A DNA stretch of 19,899 nucleotides, from assembly GCA_009787685.1 (NCBI GenBank), contig WQSV01000007.1:1-19899 (forward strand). The letters are read 5' to 3'. Position 1 is the first letter of the stretch. Each line of letters starts with the position of its first letter. A model generated the notes under the pieces. It saw nothing but the letters and a program-made list of their open reading frames with translations. It searched no databases and was not told the origin of the DNA. The stretch comes from Bacillota bacterium. Lineage in GTDB: Bacteria > Bacillota > Clostridia > Christensenellales > Pumilibacteraceae. The position numbers were made by a program, and so were the translations under genes. Shown here piece by piece: positions 1 to 6,577 of the stretch.

Positions 1-859
1 TTTCTCCAAGACATATCATTATTTCTTTGAATGAAATCACTCCATCCGTTGAATTGAACACTAGGACTTCTGCACCCAGTTTTTCAAGCTCAATTTTCTT
101 TTCTTCATCACAACCAAATGAAGTGATAATGATTGCTTTCGCATTTGTTCTCAAGAGCTTTGATGAGATTGGTATTTCTAGCTTAGAGTCAACAACAACC
201 TTTACAGGGTCTTTTCCACCCTTTATTCGAGCATTAAGTGCTGGGTCATCAGCCAATACCGTTCCAATTCCAACCATAATCGCAGAATATTCATGCCTTA
301 GTTTTTGAACAATTTCTCTGGATTTTTCACATGAAATCCACTTTGAATCATTAGTTCTTGTCGCAGTTTTTCCATCCAAAGTCATTGCTGATTTCAAAAG
401 GACAAATGGCATTTTTGTTGTGATAAACTTTAAGAATTTTTCATTAATTTTTCTTGCTTCACTTTCCAAAATTCCAATTTTAACTTCAATCCCAGCCTTT
501 TTGAGTTTTTCAACTCCTTTTCCAGAAACCGCTGCGTTGGGATCAATCATTGCAACAACGACTCTTTTGACTTTTGCTTTTATCAGTGCGTCTGTGCATG
601 GTGGAGTTTTTCCAAAATGACAACACGGCTCCAAAGTAACATAGACCGTTGCTCCTTCTGCGCTCACTTTGCAACTATTCAATGCATTAATTTCCGCATG
701 ATTTTCGCCATATTTTTTGTGAAAACCCTTGCCAATAACCTCATTGTTTTTGACAATAACACAGCCAACAAGCGGATTAGGGTTTGCAAATCCTAATCCT
801 TTCTTGCTCAATGCTAATGCCATTTTCATGTGTTTATTATCTATTGCGTTGGTTGTCAT
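1..859 (-). CDS. ribD: Riboflavin biosynthesis protein RibD (partial, C-terminus off the left edge)
   Basis: Bifunctional pyrimidine deaminase/reductase that carries out the second and third steps of riboflavin synthesis on the pyrimidine product of GTP cyclohydrolase II, in the cytoplasm. About 286 codons are open from the ATG at 857-859 to the window edge, against about 360 for the full family. The deaminase domain comes first, with NPLVGCVIV at residues 28-36, the zinc-site H54-A-E56 and P78-C79...P87-C88 (PCCHFGKTPPC). The reductase domain follows with KSAMTLDGKTAT and WIS near residues 155-172 and GIGTVLADDP near 195-205, all typical of RibD. The ribosome site before the ATG is weak (GCGAG); a second in-frame ATG lies 10 codons on, but the first fits family length. 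No FMN riboswitch consensus was seen upstream. Identification is secure; the rest of a rib operon would lie to the left. Confidence 0.95.
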   Translation of the reverse strand, partial: MTTNAIDNKHMKMALALSKKGLGFANPNPLVGCVIVKNNEVIGKGFHKKYGENHAEINALNSCKVSAEGATVYVTLEPCCHFGKTPPCTDALIKAKVKRVVVAMIDPNAAVSGKGVEKLKKAGIEVKIGILESEARKINEKFLKFITTKMPFVLLKSAMTLDGKTATRTNDSKWISCEKSREIVQKLRHEYSAIMVGIGTVLADDPALNARIKGGKDPVKVVVDSKLEIPISSKLLRTNAKAIIITSFGCDEEKKIELEKLGAEVLVFNSTDGVISFKEIMICLGE

Positions 860-1015
860 CTCGCGTCATTAGCCAACAATTTTCAATAATTTTCAATTGC
901 TTATTATAAAGAAAGTCTGTTTAAAAAGCCTCGGTCAAGATGCTAAAGACCCATTTGAAAAACATAAATTGACAACATTCAAAAATGCTGCCAACTTAGG
1001 TTTTATTGAAAGTGG
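860..1015 (-). other. Intergenic gap upstream of ribD
   Basis: This 156-base stretch separates ribD from the gene upstream. On the minus strand it holds a possible -10 box TATAAT (903-908) 44 bases before the ribD start, but no good -35 at 16-18 bp. A weak hairpin (CCAACTT...AAGTGG, about 991-1015) directly follows the upstream stop codon. I looked for the conserved FMN riboswitch core and did not find it. Nothing codes convincingly. Confidence 0.4.
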
Positions 1016-1690
1016 TTAGAAATTGAGTTCAGCTTCTTTCTTTTCTCCTTGGTAGTCTGCTCTGCAATCAGCTGTCTTGTCAAATTTTTCTGTGTTTCTT
1101 TCAAGACAATATGGATTGATTGCATCTTCAATCATTTTTTTCAATGCATAATTGTTTTTTTCCAACTTCTCATTTTCAATAAAAAGTGCTGTCAATTTTG
1201 CATTTTTTTCTTTGAGGGAAACTGCCAAATTCGTTTTTGAAAGTTCAATTTCCGCATTCATTTTTTTGAGCAATGGAACAGTTTCATTTGTTTCCATTGC
1301 TTCTTGCAGGGTTGCTGCAAGCAACTCTTTCATTGAGCCGATTTCTTGCTCAAGAACTGCAACAGATTTCGACTCAATTGTTCTTCTAATATCTTCAACG
1401 CTTCCCTTCATTTCCATTGCGTTCTTTTGGTTTGTTAATTCAAGTCTTTCAAGTGATTCAATAACTCTCGGATCAGTCGGTTGAGGCTTCGCGCGTCTTT
1501 TAACTATTGCCATGATTAGAAGTGCTATCATGAATGGAATCATCAAAATAACAGCATAAAACCCAGCTGTGACTAAAAAGCCCTCTAGTCCATAGAGCGA
1601 ATAATCTTGAAATGGAAGTCCAATAAACAGTGAAAGCAACGCTCCTCCGCCAAGTGACAACACTAGTCCAATTATTATTAATATTATCAT
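1016..1690 (-). CDS. Membrane protein with two N-terminal helices and a cytoplasmic coiled coil
   Basis: Not a family I recognise. The chosen start is the ATG at 1690, because AAGGAG (1701-1706) sits 10 bases before it; an in-frame ATG at 1717 has no such site. The 224-residue product begins with a very hydrophobic helix (about residues 1-22, MIILIIIGLVLSLGGGALLS), a short polar loop, and a second helix (about 38-61), followed by a KRR basic stop. From about residue 70 to 195 it is charged and helix-prone, rich in Glu, Lys and Leu with heptad-like spacing, so a coiled coil is likely; the last 25 residues are polar. Both termini would probably face the cytoplasm. Its promoter (1754-1782) borrows its -35 from the neighbouring repeat array. 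A structural or scaffolding role would be a guess. Confidence 0.8.
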   Translation of the reverse strand: MIILIIIGLVLSLGGGALLSLFIGLPFQDYSLYGLEGFLVTAGFYAVILMIPFMIALLIMAIVKRRAKPQPTDPRVIESLERLELTNQKNAMEMKGSVEDIRRTIESKSVAVLEQEIGSMKELLAATLQEAMETNETVPLLKKMNAEIELSKTNLAVSLKEKNAKLTALFIENEKLEKNNYALKKMIEDAINPYCLERNTEKFDKTADCRADYQGEKKEAELNF

Positions 1691-1753
1691 TTCTCTTTCT
1701 CTCCTTGCAACATACACTGCACTCTAGTTGCATCTTTAGCAAACTAGACTAAC

Positions 1754-1782
1754 ATAATAGCATTTTTTGAAACTTTTGTCAA
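1754..1782 (-). promoter_or_regulatory. Sigma-A promoter whose -35 is the edge of the repeat array
   Basis: On the minus strand TTGACA (1777-1782) and TATTAT (1754-1759) are separated by exactly 17 bp. Transcription would start near 1747, leaving about 57 bases before the ATG at 1690 with a good AAGGAG. The -35 hexamer is the outermost TTGTCAA linker of the structured repeat array read on the other strand. Confidence 0.75.
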
Positions 1783-2221
1783 GCATCTTCAATGCCTTTG
1801 TCGGAGAATTTTTAGTAAAAACAAACTCTCACAAACAAGCTGAAAGCCCTTGACAACAGTCCTAGACTGCTCTGTCGGGTTCTGCTTGAACTAGCACTCT
1901 CCGTCAAGAGGGTCGAAGACCCTTGTCAGGCATCTTCGATGCTATTGTCGGAGATTGCTATTATTAGAAACATCCTCACAAAGGGGTCGAAGAACCTTGT
2001 CAACAGTCTTCGACTGCTTTGTTGGGTTCTGCGTTATTTGCACTCTTCGTCAAGAGGGTCGAAGACCCTTGTCAAGTATCTTTTATACTTTTGTGAGCAA
2101 TTTTTTGACTAGTAATTCCCCATCAGAGGAATCAAAGACCCTTGTCAACACTTCGATTGCTTTGTCTAGTTCTGCTACTACGTAAATATCTCGCAAAAAT
2201 ATTGAAGCCATCAATCAAGAG
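1776..2221. repeat. Array of six ~73-bp structured repeats (A/B alternating)
   Basis: Six tandem units begin with short palindromes at 1783, 1857, 1930, 2004, 2076 and 2149, giving steps of 74, 73, 74, 72 and 73 bp. Each unit has a TTGTCAA or TTGACAA linker, then a small hairpin with a 3-base loop whose stem varies in a matched way (GCATC/GATGC, CAGTC/GACTG, GTATC/ATAC), then a central imperfect stem (for example TTTGT..GAG with CTCACAAA at 1796-1835), then a second small hairpin GGGTC-GAA-GACCC. Two unit types, A (GCATC- or GTATC-type) and B (CAGTC-type), alternate. The last unit is decayed. The array fills the gap between the rimM stop and the promoter of the next gene. A related locus lies at 15170-15480. 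There is no cas gene nearby, and the spacing segments are themselves repeated, so it is not a CRISPR. Confidence 0.9.
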
Positions 2222-2224
2222 GTA

Positions 2225-2740
2225 TTAATCAACAACCACTTGATTGAACTCCTCTTTGATGACAATAAACTGTTTTTTGTCGATGTTAATTTCTTTCACA
2301 ATTTTTTCAAGATGAGGAAAACGCAATTCTTTATTTTCGTTTTTCACAGTTATTACATCTGCTGAACCAAAATCGTCTATTGAACTAATAATGCCTATTT
2401 TTTCACCACCATCAAAGAACACTTCGCAACCAATCAAATCCTTGATGAAGAAAACTCCGTCTTCAAGCTTCGGAACATTCTCTTCGTCAATAAAAATTAA
2501 CTTGTCCTTAAAAGCTTCTGCAGAATTTCTGTCATCGACCCCTAATAACTGCAAATACGCAAAGCCTTTTTCATTGAGCCTTGCGTTTTTGATTTTCTGT
2601 TCATTAAGAAGCTTGTTTTCTTCTCCCACAAAAATACTATCAATTTCAGCAAAAGAAACAACATCGCAAAGACATTTTACCTTCAGCTCTCCCTTAATGC
2701 CTTGTGGCTTCAACACTTGTCCAATCAAAAATGGTGTCAT
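2225..2740 (-). CDS. rimM: 16S rRNA processing protein RimM
   Basis: Ribosome maturation factor that binds protein S19 and helps the 30S head to mature. The N-terminal RimM barrel shows the signature IGQVLKPQGIKGELKVK at residues 6-22. A PRC-barrel half follows from about residue 90 (FFIKDLIGCEVF), with RFPHLEKIVKEINIDKKQF near 141-159 matching the usual C-terminal LP..VV..VD motif. The ATG at 2740 is chosen because GGAGG precedes it at 12 bases and family proteins start just before this motif; a TTG at 2797 would add 19 unusual residues. At 171 residues it has normal length. It follows khpA with an 89-base gap in the rpsP transcription unit. The usual next genes trmD and rplS are absent; the repeat array begins 3 bases after its stop codon. 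Confidence 0.95.
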   Translation of the reverse strand: MTPFLIGQVLKPQGIKGELKVKCLCDVVSFAEIDSIFVGEENKLLNEQKIKNARLNEKGFAYLQLLGVDDRNSAEAFKDKLIFIDEENVPKLEDGVFFIKDLIGCEVFFDGGEKIGIISSIDDFGSADVITVKNENKELRFPHLEKIVKEINIDKKQFIVIKEEFNQVVVD

Positions 2741-2829
2741 TGATGAAAAACTCCTCCAAGTTTTTTTGATGCTTTTGATTTGTTCACAATCAATCAAAGT
2801 TCACCAAAAACTCCAAAAATAACTTCTAA
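2741..2829 (-). other. khpA-rimM intergenic gap
   Basis: An 89-base gap within the rpsP unit. It carries the rimM ribosome site (TGGAGGAG, about 2749-2756) and an AT-rich leader. I see no promoter or hairpin of note, so rimM is probably read through from the rpsP promoter. Confidence 0.5.
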
Positions 2830-3057
2830 TTACTGTTGGACTTCCAAAATATTGACGTTATATTTTTCGCCGTTTTTCGCGGCAGCAACTCTTACTATTG
2901 TTCGGATTGCTTTCGCAGTTCTGCCACTTCTTCCAATGACTTTTTTCATGTCATCTTTAGCAACGGTTATGGAAATCTCGCCTTCGCTGACATTAACAAC
3001 GATTGCATCTTTGTCATCAACTATGCCCTCAAGCATAAATTTCACTAAATCAACCAT
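2830..3057 (-). CDS. khpA: KH-domain RNA-binding protein KhpA (YlqC family)
   Basis: Small single-KH-domain RNA-binding protein. In other Bacillota KhpA pairs with KhpB (Jag) to control cell division and envelope genes after transcription. The KH signature is clear: VIGRSGRTAKAIRTIVRVAAAK, with the GxxG loop G-R-S-G near residues 41-44 that grips RNA. The product is 75 residues when started at the ATG at 3057, which has AAAGGAG five bases before it; the GTG two codons earlier overlaps that ribosome site and is unlikely. The position between rpsP and rimM is the standard one for this gene. It is cotranscribed with rpsP (39-base gap). Confidence 0.93.
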   Translation of the reverse strand: MVDLVKFMLEGIVDDKDAIVVNVSEGEISITVAKDDMKKVIGRSGRTAKAIRTIVRVAAAKNGEKYNVNILEVQQ

Positions 3058-3096
3058 TGGCACTCCTTTAAACTATTAACTGCTCAAAAAGTCCAA

Positions 3097-3390
3097 TTAC
3101 TCAGATTTTGATTTTTTAACAGCACTTGTTTTTGCTGGCTTCGCTTTTTTCTCAATCAAGCCTTCTCTTTCCAAAAGCGCTCTTGCTGTGTCAGTTGGCT
3201 GAGCCCCGTTTGCAAGCCATTTTTTCACCAATTCAACATCAAGCTTTAGTTCGCCCGGATTTTTCAATGGGTCATAAGTTCCCAAAATTTCAAGGAACTT
3301 TCCGTCTCTTGGCGCTCTTGCGTCCGCGGCGATAACTCTGTAAAACGGTGATTTTTTGTCTCCCATTCTTGTTAGTCTGATTTTTACCAT
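3097..3390 (-). CDS. rpsP: 30S ribosomal protein S16
   Basis: Ribosomal protein bS16, a component of the 30S body needed for its assembly. The start MVKIRLTRMGDKKSPFYRVIAADARAPRDGKFLEILGTYDP is the standard signature, and the lysine-rich tail after residue 80 (KKAKPAKTSAVKKSKSE) is a normal lineage-specific extension. Length is 97 residues, close to the usual 80-100. AAAGGAG (about 3406-3412) precedes the ATG by about 14 bases. It is the first gene of the rpsP-khpA-rimM unit, driven by a consensus promoter at 3515-3543 and preceded by a leader of about 118 bases with two hairpins. Confidence 0.98.
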   Translation of the reverse strand: MVKIRLTRMGDKKSPFYRVIAADARAPRDGKFLEILGTYDPLKNPGELKLDVELVKKWLANGAQPTDTARALLEREGLIEKKAKPAKTSAVKKSKSE

Positions 3391-3508
3391 TTGTTTTTTC
3401 TTTGCTCCTTTGCGTCAATGACGTTTCTGACACAATTGTTGTGTGAAAAGAAACATCTTCATCAATCGCACTTCTTTTTAAAAGCCACACAAAATTGTGT
3501 GACACTAT
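3391..3508 (-). promoter_or_regulatory. Structured 5' leader of rpsP with two CACACAA inverted repeats
   Basis: From the expected start of transcription near 3508 the leader runs about 118 bases. It contains CACACAA-AA-TTGTGTG at 3486-3501 (7-bp arms) just after the start, and CACAA-TTG-TTGTG at 3431-3443, with the same arm sequence. Next to the ribosome site is CGTCA-A-TGACG (3413-3423). The stretch 3405-3470 is clearly related to the leader of the zinc-ribbon gene at 16071-16136. The repeats could be an operator, an autoregulatory RNA structure bound by S16, or an attenuator; the sequence does not decide which. Confidence 0.55.
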
Positions 3509-3514
3509 TTAGAT

Positions 3515-3543
3515 ATTATAGTAATAAATTTGTGTTATGTCAA
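3515..3543 (-). promoter_or_regulatory. Consensus sigma-A promoter of rpsP
   Basis: TTGACA (3538-3543) and TATAAT (3515-3520) on the minus strand, with exactly 17 bp between them, both perfect matches to consensus. It lies upstream of rpsP as expected for a strongly expressed ribosomal gene. A palindrome CATAAG-G-CTTATG (3551-3563) lies 7 bp upstream of the -35 and might be an operator or the terminator of the preceding gene. Confidence 0.9.
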
Positions 3544-3591
3544 TCATTTCCATAAGGCTTATGAAAAGTCTTGAAAATTTTTTTTGATTGA

Positions 3592-4260
3592 TTAGACTGA
3601 ATGCTTGTTGATAACTTTATCATTAATGACAAGTTCAAAAGCACAATTAAGGTATGTCGCAGCCCTTTCACACAAGATTATGCGCGAAAGATAGATTTTC
3701 AAAAACTCCATAATCGCGCTTGTTTTGTTCATGTAGATAAAAAGGCTGATTACCCTTTTTTCTTTGTCGACCGCAAGAAAATTTTTCTTTATGGCATTGT
3801 TAACCCTGTCGTGAATATCGTCTTTGTTAAAACTTTTTCTTCTCACACGAGTTCTATGGGCATCAGACTTGTCCGCAATAATAACCGCGGCTGCAACTTC
3901 GCTGACAGGTGTTCCCGTCTCTTCTTCATGGTTTCCAATCGCGGCAGTGATTTTCACAACCTCTTTCGGGCACATTCCCATTCGAAGCAACGCTTCATAT
4001 GCCATGAGAGCCCCGGTCAAACCGTGATTGTGGCGATTGACCATATTTCCAATGTCATGCATAAAACCGCCAATTGCGGCAAGCTCAACAGTTCTCTCAT
4101 CATAGCCAAGCTCTTCTAAAACCATTGCTGCATTTTTTGAAACATAGGAAACATGACGCATTCCATGCTCAGTGTAGCCCATTACTTCAAGATTGTCATT
4201 CGCAGCATTAATTAGGGTTTGAATTTCAAGACAATCTTGGACATTTTTTAAAGTTATCAT
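3592..4260 (-). CDS. HD-domain metal-dependent phosphohydrolase
   Basis: Putative metal-dependent phosphohydrolase of the HD superfamily, cytoplasmic. The metal ligands are visible: H36 (HGMRH), the H68-D69 pair in FMHDIGN, H79 (NRHNHG), H111 in IGNHEEETG, and D130 in IIADKSDAHRTR. The extra histidines suggest a two-metal site as in hydrolases of nucleotides or phosphorylated ligands, but the substrate cannot be read from sequence. The C-terminal part (about 140-222) is a separate segment with VRRKSFNKDDIHDRVNNAIKKN, resembling the C-terminal part of some clostridial HD proteins. The start ATG at 4258-4260 touches the stop of the upstream gene (TAAATG), which points to translational coupling with that small protein. 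It is 222 residues long and has no relA/spoT synthetase or GGDEF domain. Confidence 0.88.
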   Translation of the reverse strand: MITLKNVQDCLEIQTLINAANDNLEVMGYTEHGMRHVSYVSKNAAMVLEELGYDERTVELAAIGGFMHDIGNMVNRHNHGLTGALMAYEALLRMGMCPKEVVKITAAIGNHEEETGTPVSEVAAAVIIADKSDAHRTRVRRKSFNKDDIHDRVNNAIKKNFLAVDKEKRVISLFIYMNKTSAIMEFLKIYLSRIILCERAATYLNCAFELVINDKVINKHSV

Positions 4261-4695
4261 TTAAACCTCTTCAGATTCCAATAGCTCACCAATAAAGTCT
4301 TTCTCTTCTTGGCTAGCGTTTTTGACCGCGTCCATTTCAACAAGAAGCTGAGCAGCTATTGTTTTCTGCTTTTCAAGATATTCTCCATTTAGAATATCAA
4401 ATAAACCACTAACACATTCTTTAACACAAACAATTCTGTCAAGCAAAAGCGAACATGGGTTGGTTTCATTCCCCGAGGTTCCAATCAAAATACTAAGTAG
4501 TTCCTCTGGTTTTTCGATGTTTTCAAAAAAACTGTGCGGAGTTAAGCCGCCAAGAGCATCCGACGGACTTTGCGACCATTCAAGATAGATGTTCGGAACT
4601 TCCGCTTCAAATTCAGCGACCGATGAAAACTTGTCCTCATTTTCGTTGAAATAATTCACCAAATGAGCTTCAAATAATTTGTCAAAATCTAGCAT
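4261..4695 (-). CDS. Small acidic protein of unknown function coupled to the HD hydrolase
   Basis: I do not recognise this family. The 144-residue product, from the ATG at 4695, is acidic and soluble, with no signal or membrane segment. Features are an N-terminal helix (MLDFDKLFEAHLVNYFNENE), the segment PNIYLEWSQSPSDALGGLTPHSFF near residues 35-58, and a helical second half with two cysteines in RIVCVKECV. The start is fixed by AAGGAG about 16 bases upstream and by the promoter at 4749-4777; the upstream in-frame TTG at 4734 would sit only about 8 bases after the transcription start. The stop codon abuts the ATG of the HD hydrolase, so the two are probably made together, perhaps as partners. 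Confidence 0.75.
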   Translation of the reverse strand: MLDFDKLFEAHLVNYFNENEDKFSSVAEFEAEVPNIYLEWSQSPSDALGGLTPHSFFENIEKPEELLSILIGTSGNETNPCSLLLDRIVCVKECVSGLFDILNGEYLEKQKTIAAQLLVEMDAVKNASQEEKDFIGELLESEEV

Positions 4696-4748
4696 CTTAT
4701 GTTTTTTTCTTCTCCTTACATTGCTTAATCGCAATAATATCGTTTACG

Positions 4749-4777
4749 AGTATAGCACAATTCAAAAATAATTGCAA
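4749..4777 (-). promoter_or_regulatory. Promoter of the unknown-HD gene pair
   Basis: TTGCAA (4772-4777) and TATACT (4749-4754), 17 bp apart on the minus strand. The -35 lies inside one arm of the hairpin that follows the TPR gene (4763-4800), so the terminator and the next promoter overlap. Transcription should begin near 4742. Confidence 0.65.
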
Positions 4778-4800
4778 GAGTTTTTTTGCAATTATTTTTG
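4763..4800 (-). terminator. Perfect 13-bp AT-rich hairpin after the TPR gene
   Basis: CAAAAATAATTGC (4763-4775) and GCAATTATTTTTG (4788-4800) pair perfectly around a 12-base loop containing seven T on the plus strand. It lies 26 bases after the stop of the TPR gene. It lacks a GC-rich stem and a clean U tract, so it may be an inefficient terminator or a protein-binding palindrome. Confidence 0.55.
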
Positions 4801-4825
4801 AAAAATTACTATGAGTTTTTTGAAC

Positions 4826-6577
4826 TTAGAGAGCTTTTTTTCTCGACAACTTTTTTATTTCAACCGACTTCGTCATCTGATTGTGATATAACATAAAATC
4901 TTCCATACTACACCCAAATATTTCAAGACAACCATTAATATCAAAAAATATTTTATTAAGACGAGAGGTGTGAGCAATGACCGCTGCGATTGCATTAAGA
5001 TGAACTTTGGGTTTTTTCTTCTTTGATTCAATTGTTGTTGCTTCCACCACCTTTTTAAATGTTGCTTTTAGCTTTTTCTCAAATCCTTGTTGAATGAATG
5101 CGAGCGAAGCAAAAACAGTGTGATAAGCATCTAGCATCGTTTTGTCTTGGGTAAACTTTGGTGGTTTGACATAAAATGAAGTGAATTGATGGTTATTAAC
5201 AACATTAATAAACTGAACAACTCCTCTTTTCAAGATATTGAGAAATATTGTTTTTTTCAAAGATATTGGCTTTGTTGTGTCAATAAGAAAGTCTGTAACC
5301 ATTGTATAGCCGATTGTTCCATGGTTCGACAGGTAGTCCGCAAGATAGTGTTGCAAGTTTGAATTTGAATTGAAAAAACCCCAAAAAACAGCATTTCTGA
5401 ATTTATCGTTCTCAATCATCATTTCAATGAACTCACCTTCATCTTTTATTGTTTTGAGTGCATCTTCAACGCTTTTAATCAAACTTTTTTGCAAAGACAA
5501 CGGAAGTTCTGTTGACATTGAAATTTTGACATGCTCCTCACTATCTATTATTTTCGCAAAAAAGAAAATATTGTAATCATTTGGGAAGACTGTGCATGCT
5601 TTTACTATTGCATTTTTTGCTTGGGCTTTGTTTCCAAGATTATGATTCGCAAGAGCATTCAAAACAAGCATTTCTTTGTCAAATTCAACTTCTTTTAATA
5701 CTTTTTCAGAAAACAATTTCACTCTTCGCGCATCGTCTCTTACTGCTGATCTCGTTGCCAACTTTGCATAGGCATCAATATCATCAAAATTAAGTTTGTC
5801 GATTTCCTCTAGCAGTTTTTGTGCTTCTTCCTTTTTTTCCAAAAGTTCATATCCTAAAACTTTTGTCAAGAGAACATCTGCATCTTTATCATTTTTTTCT
5901 AATGCCTTTTCGATGAACTCCATTCCCTCGTCATACTTTTTTTCGTCAAACGAAATGCGAATCAGCCCTCTTAATGCATCCGAATATTCTTTTGTTCCCT
6001 CTTTGATGTCGAGAAGAATTTTTTTAGCCATTTTGTTTTCGCCAGAAAGAGCAAGTTGTTTTGCGGCATTTAGTGAGTGTTCCGCACCTGTTGGCCCGAC
6101 AAGACGGAGAGTGTTTTGTTTCGCAACCTCTTCAATATCAATTGGCCCAAAGCCATCTAATTCATCAAGCACACCTTTATCAAGACCAAGATTTAAGTAA
6201 TACGCTGCTTCCTTTGTCATGTCCATTAAAATAAAGTTTTTGATGAGACAATAGAAAATTTCATCATGAGAAAATTCATCAGATGCTATTTTGAAAAGCT
6301 CTTTATTTGCATCATCAAAAAATCCTAGTCTCGCATAAATTTCACTTCTTTCAAACCTTATGCCCATCACAATTCCATCACTTGGACCAAAACGGGCACT
6401 TTGAATGAAATTTAGAAAATCAACACACGCCAAATTATACTTGTCAGTAGCATATGCCAAGCGTTCTGCACGCGACAAATATTCGAGTGCAACAAGATAT
6501 TCCCCGTTTTCAGCCTTGTCAATTGCAAGGTTATAATAGTGTTCGGGATTAGTGTTGAATTTGGTGATTTTGCCCAT
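4826..6577 (-). CDS. Tetratricopeptide-repeat protein
   Basis: A 583-residue soluble protein built largely of TPR-like helix pairs, expected to act as a protein-binding scaffold in the cytoplasm. Repeat-like segments include residues 11-46 (PEHYYNLAIDKAENGEYLVALEYLSRAERL), 72-105 (RFERSEIYARLGFFDDANKELFKIA), 114-135 (IKNFILMDMTKEAAYYLNLGL) and 195-262 (EGTKEYSDALRGLIRISFDEKKYDEGMEFIEKALEKN, then VLLTKVLGYELLEKKEEAQKLLEEI). The C-terminal half (about 360-583) is helical without clear repeats and ends in a basic KKLSRKKAL. No enzyme motif, signal peptide or membrane helix. Its ATG (6575-6577) directly follows the stop of the DUF624-like gene, so the two are probably cotranscribed and coupled, and the membrane protein with its long charged tail is a candidate partner. 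Confidence 0.88.
   Translation of the reverse strand: MGKITKFNTNPEHYYNLAIDKAENGEYLVALEYLSRAERLAYATDKYNLACVDFLNFIQSARFGPSDGIVMGIRFERSEIYARLGFFDDANKELFKIASDEFSHDEIFYCLIKNFILMDMTKEAAYYLNLGLDKGVLDELDGFGPIDIEEVAKQNTLRLVGPTGAEHSLNAAKQLALSGENKMAKKILLDIKEGTKEYSDALRGLIRISFDEKKYDEGMEFIEKALEKNDKDADVLLTKVLGYELLEKKEEAQKLLEEIDKLNFDDIDAYAKLATRSAVRDDARRVKLFSEKVLKEVEFDKEMLVLNALANHNLGNKAQAKNAIVKACTVFPNDYNIFFFAKIIDSEEHVKISMSTELPLSLQKSLIKSVEDALKTIKDEGEFIEMMIENDKFRNAVFWGFFNSNSNLQHYLADYLSNHGTIGYTMVTDFLIDTTKPISLKKTIFLNILKRGVVQFINVVNNHQFTSFYVKPPKFTQDKTMLDAYHTVFASLAFIQQGFEKKLKATFKKVVEATTIESKKKKPKVHLNAIAAVIAHTSRLNKIFFDINGCLEIFGCSMEDFMLYHNQMTKSVEIKKLSRKKAL

Noticed and set aside
860..1015. FMN riboswitch before ribD
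   Set aside because: The conserved core elements expected of this riboswitch are not visible on either strand.
1783..1856. Degenerate tRNA genes, since the unit is about 73 bases with three hairpins
   Set aside because: The hairpins have 3-base loops rather than 7-base anticodon and T loops, there is no acceptor stem of tRNA type, no T-loop consensus and no anticodon, and the pattern fits a self-repeating element.
1776..2221. CRISPR array
   Set aside because: The period is about 73 bp with repeated, not unique, intervening segments, and there is no cas gene; the units are repeats throughout.
2391..2822. 143-codon ORF on the plus strand opposite rimM
   Set aside because: It is the complement of rimM codons, with low-complexity serine- and phenylalanine-rich sequence typical of antisense shadows.
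3601..4119. 172-codon ORF on the plus strand
   Set aside because: It lies fully opposite the HD hydrolase gene, which has clear catalytic motifs; it is an antisense shadow.
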